From Wurfbainia villosa (Eukaryota > Streptophyta > Magnoliopsida > Zingiberales > Zingiberaceae), in contig CM045990.1 in assembly GCA_025175895.1 (NCBI GenBank), positions 56,483,704-56,547,703 of the forward strand: 64,000 nucleotides of DNA, given 5' to 3'. Position numbers and translations under genes: made by a program. Positions 1 to 10,119 of the stretch are shown here, one piece after another (within the stretch, counting starts at the first letter, position 1; the number at the start of each line of letters is the position of its first letter). The notes beneath the pieces were generated by a model, which saw only the letters and a program-made list of their open reading frames with translations, did no database searches and was not told the origin of the DNA.

Positions 1-177
1 GAACTTTGTGTCAATTTCATTATTTTATGGGTATTTTATTTTTCCAATATTTTTCACCCATAATGATTGACTTAACTATTATACATATGAAATTACGTGA
101 TTTTTGATATTATGTATAATTACTTATGATTTTCTAAATTTCAATTTCTGTAATTGAATTTCTGCATTTGCAGAAAT

Positions 178-249
178 CAGTCGACTGCCGCTTAAGGCAG
201 TCGACTGGTGTCAAGGGAAGTCGACTGGTGACTATAAGAGTCGACTGCC
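178..249. repeat. Internal cluster of AGTCGACTG boxes
   Basis: Two exact CAGTCGACTG palindromes (178 and 198) and two further AGTCGACTG copies lie within about 70 bp, some 620 bp upstream of the 3' LTR rather than inside it. The same place in A2 (about 30855-30950) has only the CGATCATTGCC/CGATCGGTGATGG form, and in E (about 36285-36360) a decayed version of that form. Extra box clusters in the 3' interior have been described for Sireviruses; the function is unknown. Confidence 0.75.
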
Positions 250-509
250 AATGCTGATTTAGGGTAAACAAGGATGTTTAGCCCATGTTTCAACTGTGTT
301 GGGTTACCCTAATTACTCCTAACCCTAGGATATGCTTGGGAAAGCATTATAAAGGGTGAAAATTCATTGGATATGGATTAGGAGAGTTGTTTCGGTGATG
401 TATCAATTTTAAGGTGTGTGAAATTTCAAGTTTAAACTTTTAGCCTTAATTTTGATGGTTTAGTGTTCTATAGGCTTAGGGACTCTCCAAGGACATTGTT
501 GGTGCAATG

Positions 510-872
510 GTCAAGGGGGAGCAAGTCTTTAGGGGGAGGTTATCCATCATAGGATGATGGTTGTATTCTTCCTCATGAGGGGGAGAATTTGGAGAGTTTG
601 TAGGATTGCCTCTCTTTAGTGATATGTGACTTATCACTAGGAAGAGTGAAGGCATCCTAGATGTTTTTGGACCAAGGGGGAGATTGTAAGATCTCATTAG
701 GATGTGAGACATTGACACTCTTGGGGAGAGCCTTTTTGATGTATGTCAAAAAGGGGGAGAATTGATGTGAGAGAAGTTGAGATTCCCAATTTGGAAAATT
801 GGGAGGATTGGATTGAGTTAGTGTTCTAACTCAAAGATGTTGGTTTTTGTCAAACATCAAAAAGGGAGAGAT
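510..872 (+). promoter_or_regulatory. Cluster of polypurine tracts before the 3' LTR
   Basis: G-rich purine runs occur near 513, 531, 577, 673 and 746, and the terminal tract (about 859-872) directly precedes the LTR start TGTTGG at 873. The terminal tract primes plus-strand DNA synthesis in LTR elements. Multiple copies upstream of the 3' LTR are a known Sirevirus hallmark and support this classification. Confidence 0.75.
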
Positions 873-1011
873 TGTTGGTGCAATCGGTCTAGGTCACGAT
901 TGACCAGACTCGAGTTTGACTCGAGTAGTGGTTTGATCTTAGTGTTTTGATGTTTGACATTGATGTTTGACAATGAGTTGACTAGATGGTTGACTTGGGG
1001 TTGACCATGAT

Positions 1012-1245
1012 GGAGAAGTCCAAGTGGGACACTTGGCAATGGAAAGTCCAAGTCTTGGGTCTTGGCAAGGGAAAGTCCAAGCTTGAGTCTTAACAAATGG
1101 AAAGTCCAACATGGGTTGGCAAGGGATGTTCAAGGGTTGATATTGGCGACGAAAAGTCTAAGCGATAGTTTTTGTAGCATAAGTCTAATGGTTTGGCGGC
1201 ATAAAGTCCAAGCAGTAGTCTTAGCAGCGTAAGCCTAAATGTGCC
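1012..1245 (+). repeat. Tandem LTR repeats, AAAGTCCAAG / CTTGGCA units
   Basis: About seven imperfect units, each opening with AAAGTCCAAG and closing with CTTGGCA or a decayed form, lie in the upstream half of the LTR. Within a unit CCAAG and CTTGG can pair as a small hairpin. The same array occurs in E's LTR (37071-37390) and, inverted, in the solo LTR at 62400-62750, but not in the A2 LTRs. It separates subfamily A1 from A2. Confidence 0.7.
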
Positions 1246-1439
1246 TTGGCGGTATAGACCACATTAGCATGACATAACGAATGGAAGCACCTGACGGCTA
1301 ACGTATGGATGAACAAGTCATGGATGACTTGGAGGGATCCAATAGGCGTGAGACTGATGGAGGTAGCTAGAAGCCTTAGGTCTAGGCTAAGGGTGGTCTA
1401 GCAATTATGAGGGCATCATACTTGGGGTAAACCTCATGT

Positions 1440-1812
1440 TTGAGATTTGTCAGTCGATTGGGGTTATGGACTAGTCGACTGGTCAAGTGTTTTGACACTT
1501 GGTAGCCGAGTTGACTCTAAGCAGTTGATTGGGATTATGACGAGTCGACTGTCAAAGATCGACTGACATTCGACTGCGACCACATAGCCTTGGCAGTCGA
1601 CTGACGTGGAGGTCAATTGACTAATGGTAGAGGAAATGGGCACATAATGTTTCAGAGTCGACTGTTAGGGTTTGACAGTCGAGTAGAAGCATGATCAGTC
1701 GACTAATGGTCTATCCGTTGGAACTTATCCAACATAGATCAAGTCATTATCTCACAACGGTTACAGGAGCAATCGACTAATAGTCTCGAGCAGTCAACTG
1801 CTAGGCGGAATC
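1440..1812. repeat. Palindromic box array in A0 LTR
   Basis: About a dozen exact or near copies of CAGTCGACTG are spread over 370 bp. Several carry CG to TG or CA changes inside the TCGA core, as expected from decay of methylated CpG. The last box (about 1795-1804) ends about 25 bp before the TATA-like TTTAAAAGG at 1829, so the array sits against the core promoter. Confidence 0.8.
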
Positions 1813-2309
1813 CAGCCCGAGTTGCAGCTTTAAAAGGAGCTTGTTGAGGAGGATTTTGGCATGGTTCTTTGAGGCAATTTGGAGGGGATTTGCTGCTTCA
1901 ATCCAAACCTTCAAGGCTCTTCTCAAGCAACCAAAAGCAAGCAATCAAAGTTCTCTTGTAAAGTAATTTCCTTTACTTGTATTGCATTTCATCTTTATAT
2001 TTGCTTGTATTTTTATTGTATTACTTTTTAAATCCTTTTATGAGGTTTCTCCGCCTCCTAGTTGTTGTCGAGAAGGAGTTTTTATTGTTTAGTGGTGTTT
2101 GCATCGCTAGGGCTCGTTTGAGCTCAACTCGTGGAGTAGGAATCCTAAGGTTCCAAACCATATTATATCATCGTGTTATTGTGTGTATTTTTTTTTGTTA
2201 TTGTTATTTCCGCTATGCACACTAACATTTGTAGTAAGCACAATCGAATTCCATCATCGGACGAAGATGCGCCATTCACCCCCCCTCTAGCGATGTCCAA
2301 TTCCTAACA

Positions 2310-2571
2310 GATGACCCCATGCTATCAAATGAACCGTTAGAGAGTCTCTCGGTGTGATTTGTATGCTTGGAGACCAGATTGAAGGAGTTTCATGAGGCAG
2401 TTGACATGCGATTGGAGGAGCTCAGCTTATAGCATTCCTCCATTTCCTATTAGCTGAGTCGGATGGAGCAGCGTTAGCTCGAGATGTTCGAGATGATGTT
2501 GAGCTCGATGTTGGGTTAGCAGGCTCCACCTCCTCCACCACCTCCGACCGATGACTCTAGTGGATGGTAGA
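2310..2571 (+). pseudogene. Unidentified coding remnant, coiled-coil-like, with stops
   Basis: One frame from about 2359 reads as a charged, Leu/Glu/Arg/Met-rich coiled-coil-like segment followed by a run of six prolines and a short acidic end, finishing at a TAG near 2569. Four in-frame TAG codons lie where CAG (Gln) would fit the composition, and a TGA occurs upstream near 2356. I do not recognise the family. It lies at the left edge of what remains of E, where A2 has gag and noncoding DNA. It may be a captured gene fragment, an envelope-like remnant or part of an older element. Confidence 0.4.
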
Positions 2572-3191
2572 TAGGATCTCGTTTATGTACTCTTTTATCT
2601 TTCGTAGTGAGGATGAGCGTTTGAAGATCTGTTTTGTTTATAGGAATGACCTTATGTTAAATGAAATATTTTGTTTTTGCAAAATTATGTGTCTTTGCTT
2701 GGTTGATGTGTTTGTTGATGTGTATGTTTATTATGCCATGTCATGACATCATATCCCATTTAATTATTTTAAATGACATGATAATGCTTAGGGTTAAGTT
2801 TTTATGTCATGTTCATATTTCGATTGTATTCATATGCTATGATATCATGATTATTGGCACATGTTTATTTATACTATCATTATATGCCTAAATCATAATT
2901 CATGCATTTAAGGTTAACTAAAATTGATTCAAGGACAATGACATGATTTGAAGTCCCATATATAAAGGAATCAAATAGAGTTGCCTAGAAAATGCATGAA
3001 ACCCTGCTAACTCTAAACCCACATCTCACAATAACATTAAATTGACTTGTGTGTGTTTTCATACACCTTAGACATTTTTGAGATGCTAGGAAGTGAGTTA
3101 AGTTCATGTTCTTATTTAGTACATCATATTGAACTTAGAACTCATTAAATGATAATGATGAATCATGAGGAAAGCTAATGTACAAGTCATG
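2572..3191 (+). other. E interior, AT-rich noncoding
   Basis: No gene is visible. The sequence is AT-rich with repeated ATG/CATG-type words and matches the post-gag noncoding zone of A2 from about 2730. It ends at the target-site copy tcatg (3187-3191) where C begins. Confidence 0.65.
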
Positions 3192-4451
3192 TGTTGGAGG
3201 ATCGGTGGCCGGCTAGAAAGGGTTGAATAGCCCTCTTCGTGTAGACGATAGAACTTGATCGCTTAATTGTCTACAATTAAAGTTAGCACAATGGAATAAT
3301 AAAACTAAGCAAGACAATTAAGACAATGCAAAGAAAACAAACGCTAACACAAGTGCGTAACGTGGTTCACGACCCTTGCCGCTAGTCCACGACCTGATTC
3401 ATTCCAAGGTGAATCACTCCTTAATCAATCCACTAATCTCTCTTTTGCATAAATCTAGGTGGAGGTAACCTTTCTTACACAAGAATCACTCCTCTTACAA
3501 TATAATTGAAATAAGCTCAAGGAAGAGGATTGAAAACGTGTTGGGCACTTGAGAGATGTTTAGAGGTTAAGTATTAACCATCCCAAGTCACCCAAGACCC
3601 CTTCTTATAGAGAAGAAGTCATTCTTCCCGTTGGCGAAGCGATCGATGATGCAACCATCACGCTAGAGTCGTTGCCTCGCAACGACTTCATCCACGTTGG
3701 ATTCCAACCAATGGCTCCCACATCAGTCGACTGATTTTCCCATCAGTTGACTGATGGAGCCAACAGTTGAGTGGTCAACGAGATCACTTGACTACCAAAC
3801 GTTCTGTGCTCGAAACCCTCGCCATCAATCGACTGATATTTCCATCAGTCAACTTATGCTGTCGTCAGTCGACTGAAATCCCTTGGCAATGATTGTTCAG
3901 CTAGAACCAGCCCAGTCGAACACCGGTCGAATTCAATCGACCTAGAGCAATCGCGCTATCTACCTATCGTGTCGAGTAAAACGTCAAACCAACCTTTGGT
4001 TGAGCCTCCGACACTTAACTTAGCCATTCGGCCAAGTTCACCTATGAGCTACCCCGTCCCGGGTTACAATCGCTTACTCTCATCTTCCCTTGGAGTCCCT
4101 CGCCTTGAAGTTCTCTTCGTCCGACCACGTCCCTCGGATGCACAAACGCACGGCCGCGATTGTCCTTCGTGTCTCGCCCTGAAGTCTACTTCCTTTGGCT
4201 TCACACCAATGCTCCTTGTCCGGCGGTCCCTCGAATGCACCAAGCGCACGACTTCTGCAATGCTATCCTTCACCGACTCAAGGACCGAGTCATGAGATGG
4301 TGAATCTTGCCAATGCTTTGTCAAGCCATCCATGTGTGAATTACTAAGTGTTGCATGACTTCAACACACAGATTAAATCCATAATCAACCTAACTTAAAC
4401 CCTTTGCCACACACATCAAAACACATCATCCATGGGTTGATTGCCCTAACA
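3192..4451 (-). mobile_element. C 3' LTR (left), 1260 bp
   Basis: On the minus strand it starts TGTTAGGGCAATC (4451) and ends at TCCAACA (3192). A TATA-like box lies at about 3603-3615 (CTTCTCTATAAGA on the minus strand). The box array lies at 3648-3960, upstream of it in the element's orientation. The array mixes CGATCGATG and CAGTCGACTG forms, whereas the partner LTR at 33461 has different forms at the same sites. The chance frames at 3969-4333 are not genes. Confidence 0.85.
3648..3960. repeat. Palindromic box array in C left LTR
   Basis: A CGATCGATG-type box at about 3649 is followed by CAGTCGACTG or one-base variants near 3724, 3742, 3827, 3850 and 3867. The box nearest the promoter is about 33 bp from the TATA-like element. 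Several copies show AGTTGACTG or AGTCAACT, consistent with CpG decay. Confidence 0.75.
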
Positions 4452-4660
4452 ATCTCCCCTTTTTTTATGTGTGGCAACCTTGTTTAAGTTAGGTAAAACA
4501 TTAACAAAAAACATAAGGCAAGAAAGCATCTAAGTAAACTTGAGTATCAAAACTCCCCCTTAATACATGCAACTCCCCCATAAGACATGCTAATTTCTCC
4601 CATAGCATGATTAACTTAAACTCACAGTTTCTCCCCCTTTGACACCATCAAAAACATTAT
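4452..4660 (-). promoter_or_regulatory. C polypurine-tract cluster
   Basis: The first bases after the LTR, read on the minus strand, give the purine tract AAAAAAAAGGGGAGAT directly before the LTR start. Four or five more CTCCCCC/CTCCCCT runs (purine on the minus strand) follow up to 4640, separated by AT-rich DNA. This is the clustered arrangement seen in A, D and H. Confidence 0.75.
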
Positions 4661-4676
4661 ATAAATGTTATACAAG

Positions 4677-6037
4677 TGATGTGAGCGAAACATATAGGGT
4701 TTTAGAAGTAGTTTTCGCTCACATCTCATTACATTTTATGTTAGTTTCATGCACATGTCACTTTATTTTGCATGCATTTCCTATTTTCTGGTTCGGAGGT
4801 CTGCTCTTTGTACTTTTGTGGGTGATAGCATTTCAGGGAAAAAGTTGCACTTCGGAGCAAAAGAAGGACATTTTGCAGCTAGACGGAGAATGGGACACGA
4901 CCAGGGCATGTGGTTACACACGGCCATGTCCAATGGGCGAGATCAGCCACCTCAGGGCCGCACATGGCCTGGCCATGTGTTTCCACATGACCATGTGGCG
5001 GCCCACCAGATTTCCATAACTAGGGTTTTTCCGAATTTTGCAGCGGTCCAAGGTGATGTCTATATAAGGATGACTCTGCCCAAACCCTAGGGGGGAGGCA
5101 TGACAGCTAGGATGGCACGCCGAAGCCCTAAAAAGCTTCAAGAACTCGCAACAGGGAGGAGGAACGCCGCCGGAGGTCCACGCCTTGCACTTCAACGCCG
5201 AAGAGATGACAACGAAAGCATTGTAATCCTTTGTTTCTGCATTTTATTACTTATGTATTCGAACATTAACATGCTTTGTGATTCTTCCTTCATATACATG
5301 GAGCAGTACTTTCGATTCTAGGATTCAGGAGTAGCTTGTGTGCACATTACAATGTTGGTTCATGTTAAATTCTTCCTTTGAGTTTGATTTGACAATTGGT
5401 AGTTGTTTTTACTATATCTATGTGTGTTTGGTTTTCTATCTGCTGTGCTTAGGCAATACGAGGTGTGACAGCCCTCGTATTTAAGATTTAGGGGATTTTA
5501 TATAAGGAACCTAGGAGTAAACATGTCCTTTAACTGTGGGTAGAAGGGTGCGATGGAATCGGAAACGGTTCATCGTAGGGATTGATTTGGCATTCTCGTA
5601 CCGTCTATCATGTCCTTTTATGCGGAGATAGATCCCGGTAGATGCGGCGGCTCATCGGGAGAGTGTATGATGTCCCTTCCACAAAACCATAGATAAACGT
5701 CTAGACAACACCAATTGACAACATTGTTTTGTGATACACAAGTGAAACCGAAGTCCTAGAATCACCTTTGAAGACCTCGGCACACTCCCTTCCTCCTCTG
5801 TGTAACACCGTATAGAGTAAAGTTTACCGACAGCCCTCACCAATCGAAAACTCTTAGAGTTACATTCGAACAATTACAACAATTGAATATATTGATATTC
5901 GAATCCCAGTCCCTGTGGTATCGATAATCTTTATTACTTGATGACATCTGTGCACTTGCGGGCGTTGAGCGCGAGTGCGCACTTTGAGTCTTCGACGATC
6001 TCCGTCACGAGATTTGAGGTCGCGTTCGTGCATATCA
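4677..6037 (+). mobile_element. Athila-like element 5' LTR
   Basis: It matches 13065-16238 apart from the nested F. Near 4915-5000 is a cluster of inverted repeats built on ACACGGCC/GGCCATGTG, including CACATGGCCTGGCCATGTG at 4961. A TATA-like TCTATATAAGG lies at about 5059-5069, just downstream of that cluster. The small frames in this LTR are not conserved as proteins. Confidence 0.85.
4961..4998. repeat. Inverted-repeat pair in gypsy LTR
   Basis: CACATGGCCTGGCCATGTG (4961-4979) is a near-perfect palindrome with one central mismatch, and CCACATGACCATGTGG (4983-4998) has two 7-bp arms with 2 bp between. Related inverted repeats recur in the pol/env-like spacer at 10365-10500, and decayed ones in the 3' LTR near 13309-13382. 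They lie about 60-100 bp upstream of the LTR TATA-like box. Confidence 0.7.
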
Positions 6038-6043
6038 AGTTTT

Positions 6044-6061
6044 TGGCACCGTTGTCGGGGA
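6044..6061 (+). promoter_or_regulatory. Primer-binding site, tRNA-Asp type
   Basis: TGGCACCGTTGTCGGGGA lies 6 bp after the LTR end. From general knowledge, the plant tRNA-Asp 3' end is complementary to TGGCGCCGTTGCCGGG, so this copy shows two C-to-T type changes. It primes minus-strand synthesis in Athila-type elements. Confidence 0.8.
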
Positions 6062-6380
6062 CTGATCGATTCGATATCAAATCGAACAGAGGTAAATTGG
6101 ATCGAATTTAGGATTAGATTTATTTACTTGCTTTATTTTCTTCTTAGTTTGCTTTATTTGCTTTAGTTCTATATTTTCCAAATATAGATTTAGTTTTCAC
6201 TTTTAGCAGTTGTTTCCTGTTTCCTTATTGCATCTTTGATTTTTCTAGATTTGCTTATTTCCTTTTTCTTGGTATTAGGTAAATACTCCTAATTTTTCTC
6301 CTTAACTAGATCTTTGGTTTTACCCTCCAAGTCATCTATTGCATATGATCTATTAAGCATCTCTCATCGAAGGGCGTTGA

Positions 6381-6953
6381 AATGTTAATACAACCCGCTC
6401 GACCCTTGAAAGATTACATAGCACCTAAATGGAAAGCCTGGAACTCCTGCATTGTTATTCCTCGAATTCCAGGCAAGTTTGGGAAATAAACCCTGCATTA
6501 ATTGCTCTCATTCAAGGAAAGCAGTTTGGAGGGACTCAGATTGAGGAACCCTATCTATACCTTGAAGACCTTGCATACTGCGGCATGGTGCAATATGAAG
6601 GAGTCCCAGCAGATGCCATTAAGCTCATTATGTTCCCATTTTCACTGAAAGGAGGGGCTAAGCAATGGATACGCGTGCTACCCGAAGGAAGTATAACGAC
6701 ATGGGAACAAATGGAAGACACTTTCCTAAGTAAATCCCCCCCCCCCCCACAAAACAGGCTACCTTAGGGATAAAATCCTTTCATTTGAGCAAGGGCGAGA
6801 AGAGACTCTGGTCGATGCATGTAAGAGGCTACAGGGGCTGGTGATTCGCTGCCCGCACCATGGATTACAAGATTGGTTACTCCTCCATGTTTTTTATTCC
6901 GGGATAACTAACGTGTCGAAAGAACTCTTGGACATAGCCGCAGGGGGGGGGGC
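6381..6953 (+). pseudogene. gag: Athila-like gag, frameshifted
   Basis: Gag-like sequence runs in three frame segments. It starts at an ATG at 6381, shifts near 6485, reads through the conserved capsid part (6490-6735; a PFSLKGGAKQW-type motif and a GSITTWEQMEDTFLSK motif), then shifts again at a run of 13 cytosines (6736-6748). The next part (6755-6942) reads up to a run of 10 guanines (6943-6952), after which the frame continues in the long downstream ORF. The product would be the nucleocapsid/capsid precursor. As written, no full-length Gag can be made. Confidence 0.75.
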
Positions 6954-9629
6954 GTGTTGATGAAAAAGAGCACAGACAACGCATATAGCATTATAGAGAC
7001 AATAGTGGGGACTCTCGAAATATGGGCTAACAGCAAGCAACACTTTCAGGAGACTTTTCCGATCAAGGGGATAGATAGCACTGAAGTAGTCTACCAGGTA
7101 CAGGGAGAGGATAAGAAGAGAGAGTACTTGATGAAAGAAGACTCCTTATCCTCCGGATCAAAAGAAGAGGAAGAATCGGGGCAGGTGGTAGAAGAAAAAC
7201 ACACAGGGCTTGAGATGAAGCCACTTCCCCCCAGTCGAAAATACAAATTTTTAGGCCCACTTGCAACCCATCCGGTGATTATAAATGCCAATTTGAGTAA
7301 GGAAGAGACAAAGAAATTGCTGGAGGTGCTCAGGACATATAAAAAAGTGCTGGGTTATACCATCGATGACATAAAAGGGGTAAGCCCGTCTTTGTGCATG
7401 TATAGGATAATACTTGAGGATGGGTGTAAGTCAACCGTGGAGCGCCAAAGGCGACTTAACCCTCATTTGCAGGAGGTAGTGAAAAAGGAAGTGCTTAAAC
7501 TCTTGGATGCCGGAATAATATACCCAATTTCAGATAGTGAGTGGGTGAGTCCAGTACACATAGTCCCAAAGAAAGGCGGCACTATGGTAGTCAAAAACGA
7601 GGAGAATGAGTTGATCCTGTCAACAAAGAACGGGTGGAGAATGTACATAGATTACCGTAAATTAAACAAAGAAACAAAAAAGGATCATTTTCCACTTCCG
7701 TTTATCGACCAGATGCTGGAACGCCTGGCAAAACATTCCTATTTTTGCTACCTTGACGGGTACTCAGGATTTTTCCAAATCCCAATCCACTCTAAAGACC
7801 AAGAGAAGACCACCTTCACCTGCCCGTACGGAACCTTCGCATACAGACGAATGCCCTTTGGCCTATGTAATGCCCCGACCACCTTCCAATGTTGTATGAC
7901 AACTATCTTTTCGGATATGATCGAACAAATTATGGAGGTATTCATGGATGATTTTTCAGTCTATGGAACAAGTTTCGATGCATGTCTAAAGAATTTAGAA
8001 AGGGTTTTGCAAAGGTGTGAGCAGAATAGCTTGATTCTGAATTGGGAAAAATGCCACTTCATGGTGACTGAAGGGATAGTTCTAGGGCATAAGATATCAG
8101 GGAATGGTATCGAAGTATACAAGGCGAAGGTCGAAGTAATAGAGAACTTGCTACCACCCAGGGATGTAAAGGGGGTTCAGAGCTTTCTTGGGCATGCGGG
8201 TTTCTATCGAAGGTTTATAAAGAATTTTTCCCAGATAACTAGACCGTTGACAAATCTACTAGCTAAAGACACAGACTTTATTTTTGATCAGAAATGTTTA
8301 GTGGCATTTGAGGAAATAAAGAGAGCCTTAGTGATATCCCCGATAATTCAGCCGCCTGACTGGAGTCTACCATTCGAGGTCATGTGTGATGCTAGTGATT
8401 ATGCAGTGGAGGCAGTCATAGGCCAATGGAAGGAGAAAAAACTGCATGCCATTCACTATGCCAGTAAGACACTGAACGAGGCACAAATTAATTATGCCAC
8501 GACTGAGAAGGAATTACTAGCAGTTGTGTTCACATTTGACAAGTTCAGACAATACTTGGTAGGTTCGAAGGTAGTGGTATACACCGACCAAACTACAGTT
8601 CGTTATTTGCTAAGCAAGAAGGATGCAAAATCCCACCTTATTTGCTGGATTTTATTACTTCAAGAATTTGATATAGAAATCAGGGATAAAAAGGGGATGA
8701 ACAATGTCATCGCAGACTACTTATCGTGCATGCCCATAGATCGTAGGATAGAGGAAGGAGACAGTGCCCAAATAGACGATGCTCTGCGGGATGATACCCT
8801 CATGGCTATTAAGGTCACCACCCCCTGGTATGTAGATTTGGTGAATTTTATTGCGGGAAGAGTGATACCACCAGAATTCACGACCCAACAAAGGAAAAGA
8901 TTCTTTTCGGAGGTTCGACAATACGTATGGGATGACCCCTTCCTATTCAGGAAGTGTACAGACAGCATATATCGGAGGTGCGTGCCAGAAGAGGAAGTGG
9001 AGAGCATCCTCTTTCACTGTCATTCTTCCACATATGTGGGTCATGCCGGGATTGCAAAAATGGCCGCGAAAGTGCTTCAGTCAGGATTCTACTGGACTAG
9101 TATGTTTAGGGACATGCACAACTATGTAGTTTCCTGCGATCGGTGTCAGAGAACAGGAAATATAGGAAGGAGACATGAGATGCCGGCAAGCACCATATTA
9201 GAGGTAGAGCTCTTCGACGTATGGGGAGTGGATTTCATGGGACCCTTTCCCATTTTCGACGGAAATAGATACATCTTGGTCGCTGTAGACTATGTCTCCA
9301 AATGGGTGGAGGTCGTGGCATCACCCCATTGCGATGCTAGGACCGTAATAAAAATGTTCAAAAGAAACATATTCCCTAGATTCGGAGTTCCTCGAGTAGT
9401 AATCAGTGATGGAGGATCCCACTTCATTGAAAAACAGTTCGAAAAATTGCTACATAAGTATGGGGTGATCCACAGAGTCTCAACAATGTACCACCCGCAA
9501 ACTAGGGGACAGGTGGAAATTTCGAATCGGGAAATCAAAAGTATCCTAGAAAAAAATGGTAGTGGCATCACGGAAAGATTGGGCACCGAAACTGGACGAT
9601 GCTCTTTGGGCTTACAACACAGCTTATAA
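6954..9629 (+). CDS. pol: Athila-like Pol: gag tail, RT, RNase H, integrase (891 aa)
   Basis: Residues 1-45 correspond to the C-terminal part of Athila Gag. Reverse transcriptase follows with FMDD at about 330-333. RNase H has an Asp at about 479 in MCDASDYA and the YTD motif at 543-545. Integrase has an HHCC zinc domain (His about 688, Cys 728 and 731) and a DDE core (D760, D819, E855, with 35 residues between the last two). Between gag tail and RT the zinc knuckle and the aspartic protease, normally several hundred residues, are absent, yet the frame stays open. The ORF ends after an A-run frameshift near 9550. The ATG at 6954 is simply the first in this frame; translation was probably continuous with gag originally. 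Confidence 0.85.
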   Translation: MLMKKSTDNAYSIIETIVGTLEIWANSKQHFQETFPIKGIDSTEVVYQVQGEDKKREYLMKEDSLSSGSKEEEESGQVVEEKHTGLEMKPLPPSRKYKFLGPLATHPVIINANLSKEETKKLLEVLRTYKKVLGYTIDDIKGVSPSLCMYRIILEDGCKSTVERQRRLNPHLQEVVKKEVLKLLDAGIIYPISDSEWVSPVHIVPKKGGTMVVKNEENELILSTKNGWRMYIDYRKLNKETKKDHFPLPFIDQMLERLAKHSYFCYLDGYSGFFQIPIHSKDQEKTTFTCPYGTFAYRRMPFGLCNAPTTFQCCMTTIFSDMIEQIMEVFMDDFSVYGTSFDACLKNLERVLQRCEQNSLILNWEKCHFMVTEGIVLGHKISGNGIEVYKAKVEVIENLLPPRDVKGVQSFLGHAGFYRRFIKNFSQITRPLTNLLAKDTDFIFDQKCLVAFEEIKRALVISPIIQPPDWSLPFEVMCDASDYAVEAVIGQWKEKKLHAIHYASKTLNEAQINYATTEKELLAVVFTFDKFRQYLVGSKVVVYTDQTTVRYLLSKKDAKSHLICWILLLQEFDIEIRDKKGMNNVIADYLSCMPIDRRIEEGDSAQIDDALRDDTLMAIKVTTPWYVDLVNFIAGRVIPPEFTTQQRKRFFSEVRQYVWDDPFLFRKCTDSIYRRCVPEEEVESILFHCHSSTYVGHAGIAKMAAKVLQSGFYWTSMFRDMHNYVVSCDRCQRTGNIGRRHEMPASTILEVELFDVWGVDFMGPFPIFDGNRYILVAVDYVSKWVEVVASPHCDARTVIKMFKRNIFPRFGVPRVVISDGGSHFIEKQFEKLLHKYGVIHRVSTMYHPQTRGQVEISNREIKSILEKNGSGITERLGTETGRCSLGLQHSL

Positions 9630-10119
9630 GACCCCGATAGGCATGACCCCCTTCCGCTTAGTCTACGGGAAGCCTTGCCATCTCCCCATTGAATTAGAAC
9701 ACAAGGCTTTCTGGGCCATCAAGAAGCTCAACTTAGACTACTGCACGGCAGGAAAGAAAAGGAAACTGCAGTTAAGCGAGTTGGACGAAATTCGAAGAGA
9801 TACATATGAGCATGCTAAGGCATATAAGGAAAGAACCAAGAAATGGCATGACCAACACATCTTGAGAAGGAAGTTTGAGGAAGGAGACTTAGTTCTCCTG
9901 TATAACTCCAAGTTGAAACTTTTTCTAGGAAAACTAAAATAAAGGTGGTTAGGACCGTTTCGGGTAAAAAGGGTATACCCATATGGGGCAGTGGACATAT
10001 GGAGTAGAGAATCGGGGGAGGTCAAGGTAAATGGACAACGATTGAAGAAGTATCTAGGGGAGTCCCCAGATCCCGAGACTGATGAATGGAGGTTCACTAA
10101 ACCTCCAGAGCCAAGTTGA
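9556..10119 (+). pseudogene. pol: Integrase C-terminal part, out of frame
   Basis: After the A-run shift, the integrase end continues at 9556-9942 with the MTPFRLVYGKPCHLPIE motif and a GDLVLLYNSKLK stretch typical of Athila integrases. An in-frame TAA at 9940-9942 then interrupts the chromodomain-less tail, which runs on with RWLGPF-type residues to a TGA near 10119. It completes the pol gene begun at 6954, with one frameshift and one stop. Confidence 0.8.

Larger units (their letters stand above)
1..872 (+). mobile_element. A0 element, 3' internal noncoding region (partial)
   Basis: This is the 3' noncoding interior of a Sirevirus-like element whose 5' part lies outside the window. It aligns by eye with 30650-31535 (element A2) and 36050-36957 (element E). 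It contains a cluster of AGTCGACTG boxes at 178-249 and at least six polypurine stretches from 510, the last abutting the LTR at 873. No coding frame is credible; the short minus-strand frames here are chance. The element is on the + strand because the terminal polypurine tract precedes the LTR. Confidence 0.8.
873..2309 (+). mobile_element. LTR of A0 (Sirevirus-like, A1 subfamily), 1437 bp
   Basis: The LTR begins TGTTGGTGCAATC after the polypurine tract and ends CCTAACA. In order it holds a tandem array of AAAGTCCAAG...CTTGGCA units (about 1012-1245), the palindromic box array (about 1440-1812), a TATA-like TTTAAAAGG at 1829, and a C-rich stretch (about 2275-2290) near the end. What follows at 2310 is not a primer-binding site, so I read it as the 3' LTR of an element that starts upstream of the window. 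It could also be one LTR of a tandem array sharing E; the upstream target-site copy, which would decide, is not visible. Confidence 0.8.

Noticed and set aside
3969..4333. Host gene fragment on either strand (108 and 89 residues)
   Set aside because: The same frames recur in D and C LTR copies as part of LTR repeat modules and are broken in most of them.
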